DNA of 64,000 nt from Maribacter litopenaei (GCF_025244665.1 NZ_CP104205.1:930001-994000); one strand, 5' to 3'. Numbered from the stretch's first letter, positions 36,332-48,040 are shown. Numbers and translations: made by a program. Notes: a model not told the origin generated them from the sequence alone.

Positions 36332-37408
36332 ATGATTGATAAATTAAATATAGTAAAACAACGTTTTGATGAGGTATCGGATATGATCATTCAACCTGAT
36401 ATCATTTCGGATCAGGAGCGTTACGTAAAGCTTACCAAGGAATATAAGGACCTTAAGGAATTAATGGTCAAAAGAGAACAGTATTTGGAGTATAGCAATA
36501 ACATTTCTGAGGCTGAGGAAATCATAGCCGATGGCTCCGACGAGGAGATGTTGGAGATGGCCAAGGTGCAATTGGAAGAGGCGAAGGCAAGTCTTCCTGC
36601 CTTAGAAGATGAAATAAAGTTAATGTTGATACCTAAGGATCACGAGGACGCCAAGGATGTCGTAATGGAGATTAGAGCAGGTACCGGTGGTGATGAAGCA
36701 AGTATTTTTGCGGGTGACCTTTTTAGAATGTATACCAAATATTGTGAAAATAGGGGATGGAAGACGAACGTTATCGATTTGAGCGAGGGAACCAGCGGTG
36801 GATACAAAGAGATTCAATTTGAGGTCACCGGGGAGGATGTTTATGGAACTTTGAAATTTGAAGCCGGTGTCCATAGGGTGCAAAGAGTACCGCAAACGGA
36901 AACACAGGGAAGAGTGCATACCAGTGCCGCCACTGTCATGGTTCTACCTGAAGCGGAGGATTTTGATGTGGAAATAGACCCAAAGGATGTCCGTATAGAT
37001 TATTTTTGTTCTTCAGGATCAGGAGGACAGTCTGTAAATACTACTTATTCCGCAGTGCGTTTGACACACATTCCAACCGGATTGGTAGCTCAATGTCAGG
37101 ACCAAAAATCCCAACATAAAAACAAGGACAAGGCTTTTAGGGTTCTACGTTCTAGATTGTACGATCTGGAACTGGCGAAAAAACAAGAAGAGGATGCCGC
37201 CAAAAGAAATTCTCAGGTAAGTAGCGGGGACCGTTCGGCAAAGATTAGAACTTACAATTATCCACAGGGTAGGGTTACCGATCATAGAATTGGGCTTACC
37301 CTTTATGATTTATCCAATATTATAGATGGGGACATTCAACGGATAATAGATGAACTGAGCCTAGTAGAAAATACAGAGAAACTTAAGGAAGCATCTGAAA
37401 TATTTTAG
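36332..37408 (+). CDS. prfA: Peptide chain release factor 1
   Basis: A 358-residue intact protein of normal length. N-terminal helical domain ([19 protein letters not shown]), then [24 protein letters not shown], and the hydrolysis loop [24 protein letters not shown] with the GGQ motif that reaches the peptidyl-transferase centre. The C-terminal [18 protein letters not shown] is typical. It ends translation at UAA and UAG. Essential and unbroken, it shows that the genome is functional despite the frameshifts nearby. Confidence 0.97.
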   Translation: MIDKLNIVKQRFDEVSDMIIQPDIISDQERYVKLTKEYKDLKELMVKREQYLEYSNNISEAEEIIADGSDEEMLEMAKVQLEEAKASLPALEDEIKLMLIPKDHEDAKDVVMEIRAGTGGDEASIFAGDLFRMYTKYCENRGWKTNVIDLSEGTSGGYKEIQFEVTGEDVYGTLKFEAGVHRVQRVPQTETQGRVHTSAATVMVLPEAEDFDVEIDPKDVRIDYFCSSGSGGQSVNTTYSAVRLTHIPTGLVAQCQDQKSQHKNKDKAFRVLRSRLYDLELAKKQEEDAAKRNSQVSSGDRSAKIRTYNYPQGRVTDHRIGLTLYDLSNIIDGDIQRIIDELSLVENTEKLKEASEIF

Positions 37409-37453
37409 TAATGAGGGTATAATAGCCGTACCTCCTGTAAGCATTTTAATTTT

Positions 37454-38281
37454 ATGACCACCGAAGATTTGGTACAACAAATCCGTAAAAAAAAGACTTT
37501 TCTGTGTATTGGACTTGATACGGATTTGGAGAAAATTCCTCCACATTTATTAGAAGAAGAAGACCCTATTTTTGAGTTCAATAAAGCCATTATAGATGCC
37601 ACCCACCACTTGTGTGTGGCATACAAGCCGAATATCGCATTTTATGAAGCCTATGGAATAAATGGTTGGAAATCATTGGAGCGAACCATTGAATATTTGA
37701 ATAAAAACTATCCTGAGCAATTCACGATTGCCGATGCAAAAAGAGGTGATATAGGGAATACTTCCGCCAGGTATGCCAAGGCTTTTTTTGAAGATTTAAA
37801 TTTTGATTCCATTACTATTGCTCCCTATATGGGCAAGGATTCTGTGGAACCTTTCTTAAGCTTTAAGAATAAGCATACTATTTTACTGGCACTTACTTCC
37901 AACATTGGTGCTTTTGATTTTCAAACAAAAAAGATAGATGGGAAGGAACTATATAAGGAAGTACTTGCTATCTCTAAATCGTACCATGGTTCTCAGAACT
38001 TAATGTATGTGGTAGGCGCAACTAAGGCGGAATATTTGACGGAAATTCGGAAAATAATACCGGAAAGTTTTTTACTTGTGCCTGGTGTTGGCGCACAGGG
38101 AGGTAGCCTTCAAGAGGTTTGTAAATATGGCATTACATCAGATGTAGGCCTATTGGTTAACTCTTCCCGAGGGATTATATATGCATCAACAGCAATGGAT
38201 TTTGCCAACGCTGCCAAGGAAAAGGCCAATGACCTACAAGGTCAAATGCAGAAAGAATTAGAATCTAGGAATTTGCTCTAG
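37454..38281 (+). CDS. pyrF: Orotidine 5'-phosphate decarboxylase
   Basis: A 275-residue intact enzyme of the longer Bacteroidota type, making UMP from OMP. Blocks: TFLCIGLDTDLEKIP, VAYKPNIAFYEAYG, the catalytic FTIADAKRGDIGNTSARYAKAFF (Asp-Lys-x-x-Asp), ITIAPYMGKDSVEPF, and LVPGVGAQGG with the phosphate loop near NSSRGIIYAS. It follows prfA at 45 bases and may be in its transcript. The stop overlaps the end of a small convergent gene by four bases. Confidence 0.96.
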   Translation: MTTEDLVQQIRKKKTFLCIGLDTDLEKIPPHLLEEEDPIFEFNKAIIDATHHLCVAYKPNIAFYEAYGINGWKSLERTIEYLNKNYPEQFTIADAKRGDIGNTSARYAKAFFEDLNFDSITIAPYMGKDSVEPFLSFKNKHTILLALTSNIGAFDFQTKKIDGKELYKEVLAISKSYHGSQNLMYVVGATKAEYLTEIRKIIPESFLLVPGVGAQGGSLQEVCKYGITSDVGLLVNSSRGIIYASTAMDFANAAKEKANDLQGQMQKELESRNLL

Positions 38282-38472
38282 ACAAGGTTCTCCAAAGATT
38301 TTTGGATTTTTAATGCCCTTTGCTCAAAAAACTCGCTCAACTTTGTATTGGAATATCTCATCTTTGAGGCCTTGTCCACAAAGTTTTGATATTGATATTC
38401 CAGCAAAGTAATAACGTTTGGTTTTGCTGCGATTGGGGTAACAGTTCCGACTTTACAATATTGCTTTTCCAT
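38278..38472 (-). CDS. Small protein, convergent with pyrF
   Basis: A 64-residue frame MEKQYCKVGTVTPIAAKPNVITLLEYQYQNFVDKASKMRYSNTKLSEFFEQRALKIQKSLENLV. Predominantly helical with alternating charges and no signal or membrane segment. The even composition and a start at a fresh ATG after a non-coding gap support a gene. Tail-to-tail overlap of four bases with pyrF. Family not recognised. Confidence 0.5.
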   Translation of the reverse strand: MEKQYCKVGTVTPIAAKPNVITLLEYQYQNFVDKASKMRYSNTKLSEFFEQRALKIQKSLENLV

Positions 38473-38664
38473 AGTTGAAGTTTTGTTCTTTCAAATATAC
38501 GCTGCCAATCCCTTTTTGGATGTCACCTATCTATGCTAAACAACTAATTATTAGGTAATTTGTCTTTTTTTTAACATTGTGCTTGTTAAAAAAGGAAAAA
38601 AAGGACGAAAGTGGGTATAATTTATAGCTATAAGAGGTTTCAATTATAAAAGAATATCTACATT

Positions 38665-39567
38665 GTGTGGCTTTTCCTAAATCAAGGAAAAAAAGAGAAC
38701 ACTTTGTTAAGTCATACGATATACTTAAATCATAGCTCATTACCTTGGGTTACCTTCATTGATGGTGCGGGAGGTATATTCTCTTTGTGGGAAAAGCAAT
38801 TACCGGAATTTAAACTTCATTACAACATATTGGTCATAGGTTTGAAGGATTTGGAAAGTCCTCTAAACTCAATAGAGGATTTACGGGTTGAGGCCATTTC
38901 CACTGGTATACTTCATGTTTTAGATTATAGGAATATAGATAGGTCCCATTTTATAGGATTGTCCCTAGGTACGGTTTTTATCAAAAATTTTGCCCTTAAA
39001 TATCCAAATCGTATCGAGTCGATGATACTAGCTGGTGCTATTGCAAAAATAAATTACCGTCTTCGTTTCCTGTTTCAGATGCAAAAATGGGTCAAAACCT
39101 TGTTTTCGTTTTCTACTCAATTCAATTTTTTCACATACTTACTTTTACCGAATCGTAACCACAAGGAATCACGAGAATTTTTAAAGGAACAATCAATAAA
39201 CTGGAACAATGAGGAATTTTTAAAATGGGTCCAGTTTACCAAAAAATTAAATCCTGTTTTGAAGTATCTTTATTCGGAGCAAACAAATGTACCCTCACTA
39301 TATGTTATGGGTGAGGAGGATAGATTATTTCTTCCGGCTGTAAAGAAAATGGCGCCTCATAATTCGGGATCACTTCTTTTCATTATTCAGGATTGTGGCC
39401 ATCTTGTCAATATAGAGCAAGCAGTACTTTTCAATAAAATGGTTATAGGATATTTGGTAGGCTTTGAGGGGGTACCGCTAAATAATAGAATTGGAATAGA
39501 ATCAAGTAGTAAATGCAGCCCTGAGGAGGTATTGATAGCTAATTCAAATAACCACTCTAAAAAATAA
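38665..39567 (+). CDS. Alpha/beta-hydrolase
   Basis: About 300 residues with a hydrolase fold: TFIDGAGGIFSLWEKQLPEF (oxyanion region), the nucleophile elbow SHFIGLSLGTVFIKNFALKYP (G-L-S-L-G), PSLYVMGEEDRLFLP with the acid, and IIQDCGHLVNIEQ with the catalytic His. The start is uncertain: GTG 38665 is used, but the conserved part begins about 20 codons later. The last 30 codons (GIESSSKCSPEEVLIANSNN) run into a repeat that occurs again at 46160, so the C-terminus may have been extended by that repeat. Substrate unknown. Confidence 0.75.
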   Translation: MWLFLNQGKKENTLLSHTIYLNHSSLPWVTFIDGAGGIFSLWEKQLPEFKLHYNILVIGLKDLESPLNSIEDLRVEAISTGILHVLDYRNIDRSHFIGLSLGTVFIKNFALKYPNRIESMILAGAIAKINYRLRFLFQMQKWVKTLFSFSTQFNFFTYLLLPNRNHKESREFLKEQSINWNNEEFLKWVQFTKKLNPVLKYLYSEQTNVPSLYVMGEEDRLFLPAVKKMAPHNSGSLLFIIQDCGHLVNIEQAVLFNKMVIGYLVGFEGVPLNNRIGIESSSKCSPEEVLIANSNNHSKK

Positions 39568-39715
39568 GACAGAAGTTCTTTTTTAAGGTTGTCTCAGAGC
39601 TGCTTTATAATTACTATTGATTTTGATTGTTACTTCAAAAAAACTATGTTTTAATTGTTCAACGGGTAATCCCTATAAACATTTCCTTATCCGATGAATT
39701 TTTACCGATGTTTTA
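39505..39715 (+). repeat. Repeat flanking the SusCD locus, left copy
   Basis: Shares ordered blocks with 46160-46345: TGCAGCCCT, GATAGCTAATTCAAA (GATGACTAATTCAAA in the other), AGAGCTGCTTTATA, ATTACT or TATAGATT plus ACTTCAAAA, and CTATAAACATTTCC...CCGAT (CTTATAAACGTTTACG...CCGAT). Both copies point the same way and bracket 39950-45757. The rest of the gap up to 39949 shows no gene. Confidence 0.6.
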
Positions 39716-39949
39716 CTAATTTTTTTAAAAATAATTTCATTTTGGTGGTGATTCATAAAAAAGTTAGCAAAAAATTTTAAAAATTCACAATTGTTTTCTC
39801 AATATTTATACGTTGAGTAACCTCCTTTTAGATGTCTAGCATATAGCTTTTATAACATTATTATTCCAAGGTTGTTAAAAATAAGAGCCGCCCTATTATT
39901 GATTGATGAATAGAGGCGACTCTCTTAATCCAACCATTTTAAAGATTGG

Positions 39950-40751
39950 TTAGTTAATACAAGGGGACGGGTTTGGTCCAAATGGACCTCTCACATCGCC
40001 ATCTCGGGGTTGTTATAGTATACACATGTTCTTCCTCGAATGCGCCACTGGTGTATGAAATTACCAGACTTGAAGTACCAACAGGCACCTCAACATCGAA
40101 GGATGCTTCCGAACCAGCACCAAAGGTATAATTGGTAGACTCCCCGTCAATTTCAAAGGTCACAAATGCACCGTCCCATCCATCACCATAGAGATCTTGC
40201 ATATCTATTGTCCATACCCCAGGTACTGTTGCGTCATTAATTGGAGAACATTTAATAAGGACTATAAAATTGTAGGCCTGTCTTTGTTCTTGTTGACCCG
40301 TGATGCTGCCCGTAAAATTCTCAAAAGCAAATACAGATCCATCCAGTCCGGTTGATTTCCCCAAAAACCGAATAAAATCACCTCCCGAGATATCATCAGT
40401 AGTTATTCCAAGAGCATCGGCTATATCCGTATACGGAATGGATATTTCAGTTGGGAAACTTGTCACGGTCGTCAACGGAACTGTATCACTTGCCACACCT
40501 CCTGATTCCCTACTTACGCTTAATTCCCAGGAACTTACATTATTATCTAATGCGTCCACTGTTCCGTTAAAGGAACTACTACCAATATCGCCAGCCGCTA
40601 CAATAGTCTGCTCTACCACTATTCTAACATAGGGTGCCTTACTATTTTCGGGTTCAAGCAGATTCAACGGGTTTTTATCTTCCTCTTCACAGCCTACAAA
40701 AAGTAGGGATATACAAAGTAGACGAATTATTGAGTTTATTTTTCTTTTCAT
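39950..40751 (-). CDS. SusE-position surface lipoprotein (frameshifted near its end)
   Basis: About 267 residues: lipoprotein signal (SIIRLLCISLLFVGC), then two beta-rich parts, VRIVVEQTIVAAGDIGSSSFNGTVDALDNNVSSWELSV and VPGVWTIDMQDLYGDGWDGAFVTFEIDGEST. The DLYGDGWDG block resembles a short calcium-binding motif found in secreted proteins. As written the end is RWRCERSIWTK. One base over gives DGDVRGPFGPNPSPCIN and a stop at 39950, which fits better. As third gene after susC and susD it takes the place of SusE-like lipoproteins that hold glycans or peptides on the surface. The ligand is unknown. Confidence 0.65.
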
Positions 40752-40770
40752 TGTTTTGTTTTTAAGATTG

Positions 40771-42493
40771 TTAATCTACGAAGCCTGCAGGGTTGGTATC
40801 CCAAAAAACTGGGGTGTCCGGAGCTGCTTTTTGGGTTATGTTGGTATTATTGTCTGATGCGGTTTGGGAATACCAGTTAGACCTAAGAAATGTACCGGTA
40901 TCTTCCAAAAAGAATCCAGGTGTAAGGTTGTCCGGTTGTCCAGTTCTTCGGTATGTATTGTAGGCCTCTATTCCATTGCCCCAAAGTGCTATGAAGTATT
41001 GTTCCACAATAATTCTTAGTTTATCTGTTTCTGAACCTGCATCGTATGCATTTAAAATATTGGATATATGGCTGTCTATTGCACTAGAAGTGGGCACATA
41101 TCCACTACCTTCCGCCGAGACTGGCCCCAAAAGCCATCACTTTACCTATAGATGCCCTTATACCATTTTCAAGATAAGTTCTAGCATCTCCTGTGCATTC
41201 CTAATGTAAGTGAAGCTTCCGCTAACATAAAATAGGTATAGGAAGACATCAAAAACGGGGAGATACCCGCTCCTGCCAGTCCTTCGTTGACCGCTGCAGA
41301 ACCGGAAACATTTCTAAAGGAATTGTCATCAAATGGCCCACCTACCGGATATACTCCGAAGACCGTCCTAAATTGCTCGTCCGGCGGAATACCGTCATTA
41401 TCCAAGTGGTTTCTTCCCCAAAGCCCATCTATTCCATTTATATTAGGAACTAGACAATAGGGTAGGTCGCCGCCCCACCATGAGGGTCCGGAAATTTCGG
41501 TCACACATTCCTTGGTAACAACATCGGCATCCGAAAAATCACCTACTTGACGATAAAAATAATATCTAATTCTTGGATCCGCCTCATTGTATTGATTCGC
41601 TAAAAGATTCATAAAGTAGTTACACATATAGAAGTCAGAACTAGGTCCCTGTCCATCAAAATTTGCTGCAAAGTATGGGTGTCTGCTATCTGGTGCAGCA
41701 TTACTGGTCGCCCACTGAAACTGAAAATCATCTTCTGAGTCCAAGATGAGTTGTCCATCTGCAATAATTGAATTAATTGCACTAGTGGATGCTGATGCAC
41801 CAAATCCACCATCGCTGGCCAACCTTGTCTGTAGATACAACTTAAGCCTCATGGTATTTGCCGCTTTTATCCATTTGCTTTCATCTCCTCCATAGTAAAG
41901 GTCATTAGTGGGTAGGGCAATTTCTTCCTTGTTTAAATTGGTGATAGCATCCAACAATAATTGATCAGCCGCCGCATAAATGGATGCCCCGGAGTCAACT
42001 ATGGGATTTAGAATTCCTTCTCCACCACTTACGGCTTCTGAATAGGGAACATCACCGAAGAAATCTACCATTGACATCATCATATAAGCTTCCAAAATTT
42101 GTCCAATGGCTATATGGGTAAACTGTCCGGCTTCTTCCGCTAAAGGGTTCATCGTTCGTATGTCTATCAATGCACGGGCATAGACATTATCCCAAACCCT
42201 GTCAAAATCATCGGGATCGTTCAGTTCTCTATAGGTGGGTCCCCCACCATTGAGCATACGTACAGGCTGCATTCCAAATTGACTTAAACCGTTTTCATTT
42301 CGATCTTCTTCCCCGGAATGAATTTCCGCGACCTGTTGTTGAATTTGATTTAGAAAGAAATCTACACTTGCCTGTTCAGGATTAAGGGCATTTGGACTAG
42401 GAATCACTGAAAGTTCCGTGGTATCACAACCCGAAGTAATATCATTGCTATATTGGACAATAGTAGGCCAATTTTTTTGAATGTTTTTTTCAT
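40771..42493 (-). CDS. SusD/RagB-family lipoprotein (frameshifted)
   Basis: About 570 residues in pieces. The start at 42493 (MKKTFKKIGLLLSNIAMILL) leads, after a frame change near 42420, into a SGCDTTELSVIPSPNALNPEQAS lipobox. Then the SusD-like helical repeats: QFTHIAIGQILEAYMMMSMVDFFGDVPYSEAV, WIKAANTMRLKLYLQTR, DPRIRYYFYRQ, and after a second change near 41150-41190 the ending RIIVEQYFIALWGNGIEAYNTYRRTGQP. SusD proteins cap the SusC channel and bind the nutrient. The specificity cannot be told; no glycoside hydrolase, sulfatase or protease lies next to the pair. Confidence 0.88.
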
Positions 42494-42519
42494 AATACTG
42501 TTTTTGTTTTTCATAGTTA

Positions 42520-45500
42520 TTAGAAGGATGCCCTTACGGTAAAACCATACCTTCTTGTGGATGGACCTGTAATAAAATCAATACCCTGCCCATTGCCTAC
42601 ACCGGTACTTGATGCATTTGTGTCGTAATTCAAAGTGCTTTCAAAGTTCACAGCCTTGAACCATAGATTTGTTCCGGAGAGTGTGAACGATAAATTGCCA
42701 AATAGAGTTTTTTCCAACAATTTTTTTGGTATGGAATATCCTAGGGAAGCTTCTTGTAGTCTAATGGTTGTACCATCGAATACACTTAATTCATTGATAT
42801 CACCACCAAAATAGGTGTTAAAGCCAAACTCTGTGGAACTGATCGCTACATCATTTGGGGAGCCATCAGCCTGCACTCCGGGCAATACATAGTTTGATTC
42901 CCTATCAATTGGATTATCGGCATCCACAGTTCCTCTTCCAAGTAGAGCGGCTGAGGTGACAGAATAAATATCACCCCCGTGTCGATATTGCAAGTTTGCA
43001 GAGAGTGTGATTCCTTTGTATGTAAAGGTGGGAATCAACGCAGTGATTCAACTGGGTTTGGGTCACCTATTTCGGATATATTATTATCGACCAAATAAAG
43101 TCCATTTCCTCCTACAATTCTGTCACCATTATCATCTTTTAGAAAAGTAGTTCCCAAGAATACACCGAAAGGCCTACCTTCTACAGCATAGTTGGCAGCT
43201 TCCCCGAAATAGCCTGTGTCAAAAGTATGTTGTTGGTACCCTCGGCTAAATCAGTGACGATACTTTCGTTAGCGGTAAAATTACCGGCAATATTAAAGCC
43301 AAATCTGTCTCCACCACTTTTTAATATGTCAATATCATAATCTACCTCTACCCCTTTAGATTTCATCTCACCGATGTTTACAAAAGTGCTTAGGAAACCT
43401 GTGGAACTATCCAAGGTCCTGTTGGTAATTAAATCCGTTGTAGTTTTATTGTACAAACTAACATTTAGGTTAAGCCTATTAAAAAACCGTGTATCTATAC
43501 CTATTTCCAGTTCCTCTACTTTTTCCGGTCTTAGATTACGATTCCCCAAAGTGTTCGAAACTGTGTTTCCTGAAATAACATTGCCGTTGATATCCAAAAG
43601 ATTTCTTGCCCCCAAGGTAAGTACGTCCCTGGTGTTGAACGGTGTTGGAAAACCAGCAGAGGAGCCATAGCCAAAACGTAACTTCATGTAATTGAGACCA
43701 TTTCCTTGAATGTTGTCAAAAGCAGTGGTAGGTACAAAGGAAATACTGGCCCCAGGATAGAATAAGGAATTGTTTTCCCTTTCAAGAGTGGAGGACCAAT
43801 CATTTCTTCCAACGACATTTAGATATAGGTAATCTTTGTAAGAGAAAGTGGCATCCAAATAAAGGCCTACTAAGTTTTCCTCAAAATCCTGATTCATATT
43901 CTGACTGGAAAATGAATTTATGGATGAAGGTGTGGTAAAATTATAGTGCTCCGAACACCGAATACCAGTTGACCTGTACTCTCCAAACCATCTTGTGAAA
44001 ATGTATCCCTTCTGCTATTAGCTCCCAGGGTAGCCTGTAAGTTTAAATTTTCGGTAATATCTTTATTTGCACTAAGTACCAAATCATGGTTCCAAATGGA
44101 GTTTCTTACTACTGATGTTCTTAAAATACCTAGGGCAGGGCCATCCACACCACCTTTGTTTTGTCCGTAGGAATTCATTTCCGTATAGGTGTCAAGGCCC
44201 ATTCTATAGGAGAGGTTTAGCCAGTCGTTAAAAGCATAGCTCAATGACATATTACCTAAAAATCTATCTGTGTTTTGAGAGGTTTTGGAATTGGCTATCG
44301 TCCAATACGGATTTTGGATATCATTACCGCGACCTGTAGTAGAGACTTCTACCATCCGCAGATTGAAAAGGTAGGTTGGTAAGGTCAACACTTCTAGGCG
44401 TATATAGGACATCACCAAATATTGCGGAGCCCTGAAAGGCAGCCCCACTTCCTGTACTCACTGCATTTGGGGGGGACTTGTAACCAGTTCTAATGAAATT
44501 AAAAACCCCGGATGCCGTTAAGTTATTGCTTAGCCTTGCATTACCTCCAATACTAAAGTTATTTCTGAGCAGATTATTTCCAGGAGTAACACCCGCATCT
44601 TCAGTTCTGCCATAATTTGCATTGAAGTTAATCCTTTCCGAACCACCTCTGACGTTGACCGAAGTACTGTATACGTATCCCGTTCTAAAAAATTCCTCTA
44701 CGCCATTATAAGGTTTGTATTCATAAGGTTGACTTAATAAATCTTCATATCCTGCGATCAGGGATGGATCTGCTATATAATTGAAGGGATGCTGTAACAA
44801 AGCACTGCCGTTGCTTGCATCTCCAATATATTGACCTGCATTCGCAATACCATCGTCATCCGTTCTATCAAATCTAGATCCCCAGTTGCTAAAGAAAAAT
44901 CCAAAACCTTGATGAAATCCACCTCCATAATTATCCTGGTATTCCGGTAGAATGGCTTTTGAGGCAAATACTGATTGACTGATGGTTACTTCGTTTTTTC
45001 CTTTCGTTTCTCCGGAGCTGGCATTCTTAGTAGTAATCAAGATTACCCCATTTCTACCCCTGTTTCCATAAAGTACGGTGGCACTCAGGCCTTTTAAGAC
45101 ACTAACATTTTCAATGGTGTTGGGATCTATATCCAAAAACCTACTGGATTCGGTGTTACCATCCAAATAATCGCTTTGTGTGTTGGTGCCAGAATCAAAT
45201 GGAATCCCGTCCACAATGAACAAGGGTTGATTTGATTGGGTTGCAGAGGAATAACCCCTAATAATAATATTTGTTCCGGAACCAGAAAGGCCATTGTTCG
45301 AAGTTATATTGACCCCCGCAACTTTGCCACTAAGCACGCGACCGATATCGGCTTCAGGTCTAGATTCCACTTTATCCGATTCTACGGTAGTAACGGCATA
45401 TCCTAGTGATCGTTTTTCCCGTACAATACCCTGAGCGGTTACGACTACTTCCTGTAGGGCCTGGGCATCTTCGACCATTGTGACATTGATAACATTTTCA

Positions 45501-45757
45501 GCACCAACGGTTCGTTCCTCTGTACTTTGGCCAATATAGGAGAACACCAATACATCTCCCGGTGAGACTTCAATGGCATAGTTTCCGTCAAAATCGGTTT
45601 GGATTCCTGAAGTTGTACCCTTTATCAAAATATTGACACCGGGCAAAGGAACACCTCCTTCGTCCACTACATTACCAGTCACGGTTTTTTGTTGTGAATA
45701 TGCCCATGTTATTCCGGTTAGAAAAAGCATAAACAACCAAATACATTTTTTTTTCAT
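42520..45757 (-). CDS. SusC/RagA-family TonB-dependent transporter (frameshifted)
   Basis: About 1075 residues when joined. Signal peptide (CIWLFMLFLTGITWAYSQQ), regulatory sandwich (GNVVDEGGVPLPGVNILIKGTTSG, TDFDGNYAI), the TonB-box region and plug (LSGKVAGVNITSNNGLSGSG, IIIRGYSSATQSNQPLFIVDGIPFD, ENVSVLKGLSATVLYG, NGVILITTKN), then a 22-strand type barrel with typical RPEKVEELEIGID and WSSTLERENNSLFYPGAS blocks, ending RRYGFTVRASF. Frame changes near 44400, 43905 and 43030-43180. With susD it forms a gated outer-membrane uptake system. The membrane AraC regulator beyond is the likely control, inferred from position. Confidence 0.9.
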
Positions 45758-46159
45758 ACGTAAAGATTTAAATGAGTTAGCTATGAATCACTTTAAACAT
45801 GCAATGGTCTTAATGGCCTGAACCCTTAGCGGGCATGTCGCATTTTAGAAAAGCCGATAGCGCTTTTTTGGATTGAACCTTTTAGGAACCATTGTTGTAT
45901 TAGTCATTCAGGCCAAAGTAACAGGGTATGCCACCTAATATGGGAAATGCTTATAAACGTTTACCGTTCCGATAAATCTTTACGTCTTTTTTACATTTTG
46001 TAACAATTGGTCTTGGTTGCGTTATATTTTTAAAAATTGAAAATAAGGGGAAAGGATCTACCTATTTCTCGATTTTTAAGTGAAAATTATTGAGAATTGA
46101 AAATTCCTGCAGTTTTAAGAGGAGATTAAAAGGGAAATGTGTAAAAATAAAAATTGAAG
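45758..46159. promoter_or_regulatory. Upstream region of susC
   Basis: No gene. It contains TATAAACGTTTACCG at 45952-45966, centred on the palindrome AAACGTTT, and shortly after AAATCTTTACG. A similar TATAAACGTTTACG lies at 46313, in the repeat. Such AAACGTTT dyads recall LacI-type operators, but no LacI-type gene is nearby. Promoter not located with certainty. Confidence 0.4.
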
Positions 46160-46345
46160 TAAAGTGCAGCCCTAAAGGGTTTGATGACTAATTCAAACAA
46201 AACTCCTGAGGTTTTAAATACTATTTCCTTGGGAAGATGTACTTCAGAGCTGCTTTATACAATTATAGATTCACTTCAAAATAAAGGGCTATAAAGTGAA
46301 CAAAGGGAAACACTTATAAACGTTTACGTAGCCGATTGAAGGTTA
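46160..46345 (+). repeat. Repeat flanking the SusCD locus, right copy
   Basis: Direct-orientation relative of 39505-39715, with shared TGCAGCCCT, CTAATTCAAA, AGAGCTGCTTTATA and TATAAACnTTTnC...CCGAT blocks. A shortened part (GCTTATAAACGTTTACCG...CCGATAAA) also occurs at 45950. The similarity is patchy, as in old duplicated flanks. Confidence 0.6.
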
Positions 46346-46353
46346 CTAATCCT

Positions 46354-47877
46354 TTACGAACGAATTACTTGGGAACAAACGGTTCGTTGATATTCGCTAG
46401 GTGTAACTTGTGTGTCTTTTTTGAACGCCTTGTTAAAGGTTACCTTGTTATTAAAACCAACTTCGTAGGCAACATCGATGATGTTGAGGTTTTTTTGAAA
46501 GTCTGTATGGAATATTTTCTTTGCTTCGTTTATTCGATACTTGTTTACCAATTCGTTGAAGTTCATATCAAAATGCTCATTAATAACTTGAGAGGCATTG
46601 TGCCTTGAGGTATTGAGTCTTTCTGATATTTTTTCTAGGTTTAAGTCGTTTTCCTTGTGTATTTTCTCCACCTCAAAAAGTTGGATAAGTTGTTCTTTTA
46701 GCTCGTTTGAGAGGCTATTGGTCAATCCCGATTTTTCATATTTGAAGAATATTTTATTAAAGGATGAAGTTCCATTAAAAACACTGGGTTGTACGTTCGC
46801 ACAATATCCAATATACATTACCATGGCGGCCATACAAATAATCTGAATGTGTATTAGGAAATCGGCCATTTGGTAGTTGGTGATTAAAAGCCCGTAGGCG
46901 GCATAGCAGAATACATAGGAAATGTGAATGAAATAGATGTTTCTTTGCCAAATTCTATTTTCTCTGTTGATTCCCTCCTGATTTTTAGATGACATGTAGA
47001 GTCTTCTTATATAAAATCCGTAAACCATTAAGGATATTAGCTTAAGAATCACAATTATCATGAGTTCGCTAGAGACTCCAAGATTTAAATTTCCACCAGC
47101 ATTGGACTGCATCAAATCAAATTTTTCATCCGCCGGCAACATGTATATAGGAGTGGCATAAATTAGAAATGAAATAGTAGGCAAAAGATGCAGCAGGTCC
47201 TTAATCCTAAACTGATATTTTTGAGTGGTTCTTTTAAAATAAAAGTAGAGCAGTGGCCCATATAGGAAACTAAACCCCGTTGACATTAAATATGTATGGG
47301 GAAATTTGTAGTGATAATTGGTGATATTAAAACAAATGTGTAGTATAAAGAACGAGTGGATAAAAATGAAACTGCTAATAAGAACCTTGGCAACCTTATC
47401 TATTTTTTTGTTAAATTGAATAACAACGGCTGTATAAAAACCAATTAGGCAAACATATAGATACAGAAAAGACCGGACCGTAAATTTTGGGGTATATTTT
47501 TCTGATACTTCAACAAATTTTTCTGTTTCCCTAATCCCATCAAACCATGAATCTGCCAAGACGTCCGTATTAAAGTCAGCATGAAGATATTCTTCTATAT
47601 AGGATATACTGTGATCTACATCTTTTAACGCAGAATAACTTTGGGCCACTTTCTTTAGAACGGGAGCATGTTCCATTTCCTCCATTTCTAGGACTTCCTT
47701 GTAGGATTCAATGGCCTCCGGAAATTTTTTCTCGGAAAATAGGATGTTTGCCTTGTCCAATATTGGTTGGGACACTTTTTTTCCATTGACCTTTAAAGGG
47801 TCGATAGTTATACTATTTTTGGAAAATCCATAAGCGCCCAAAAGTAAGAATGTGATTAAGATTCTTATTTGAAGCAT
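46354..47877 (-). CDS. Membrane-bound AraC-family regulator with TPR-like N-terminus
   Basis: A 507-residue intact protein. Signal peptide, then a short TPR-like stretch (LDKANILFSEKKFPEAIESYKEVLEMEEME, residues about 40-110), a set of about seven membrane segments (SFLYLYVCLIGFYTAVVIQF, VLISSFIFIHSFFILHICF, TYLMSTGFSFLYGPLLYFYF and others, about 130-385), and a cytoplasmic AraC HTH pair at the end (NLEKISERLNTSRHNASQVINEHF; NIIDVAYEVGFNNKVTFNKAFKKDTQVTPSEYQR). This design suggests sensing at the membrane coupled to DNA binding. It is next to, and co-oriented with, the SusCD locus, so it is the best candidate for its regulator. Confidence 0.88.
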   Translation of the reverse strand: MLQIRILITFLLLGAYGFSKNSITIDPLKVNGKKVSQPILDKANILFSEKKFPEAIESYKEVLEMEEMEHAPVLKKVAQSYSALKDVDHSISYIEEYLHADFNTDVLADSWFDGIRETEKFVEVSEKYTPKFTVRSFLYLYVCLIGFYTAVVIQFNKKIDKVAKVLISSFIFIHSFFILHICFNITNYHYKFPHTYLMSTGFSFLYGPLLYFYFKRTTQKYQFRIKDLLHLLPTISFLIYATPIYMLPADEKFDLMQSNAGGNLNLGVSSELMIIVILKLISLMVYGFYIRRLYMSSKNQEGINRENRIWQRNIYFIHISYVFCYAAYGLLITNYQMADFLIHIQIICMAAMVMYIGYCANVQPSVFNGTSSFNKIFFKYEKSGLTNSLSNELKEQLIQLFEVEKIHKENDLNLEKISERLNTSRHNASQVINEHFDMNFNELVNKYRINEAKKIFHTDFQKNLNIIDVAYEVGFNNKVTFNKAFKKDTQVTPSEYQRTVCSQVIRS

Positions 47878-48040
47878 GATTATTATTTAGATTGATGAAT
47901 TAGCAAAGTCTTAAATTAATCATAATACAGGACACATTTCTTAAAAACCTCTTAAAATGGTAAGCCCCGATAATAATTTACCTCTTTAAACTGAAAAATT
48001 GGGAAGCTCCTTTGGCTTGAAGGAATATTTGCAAAACAAA

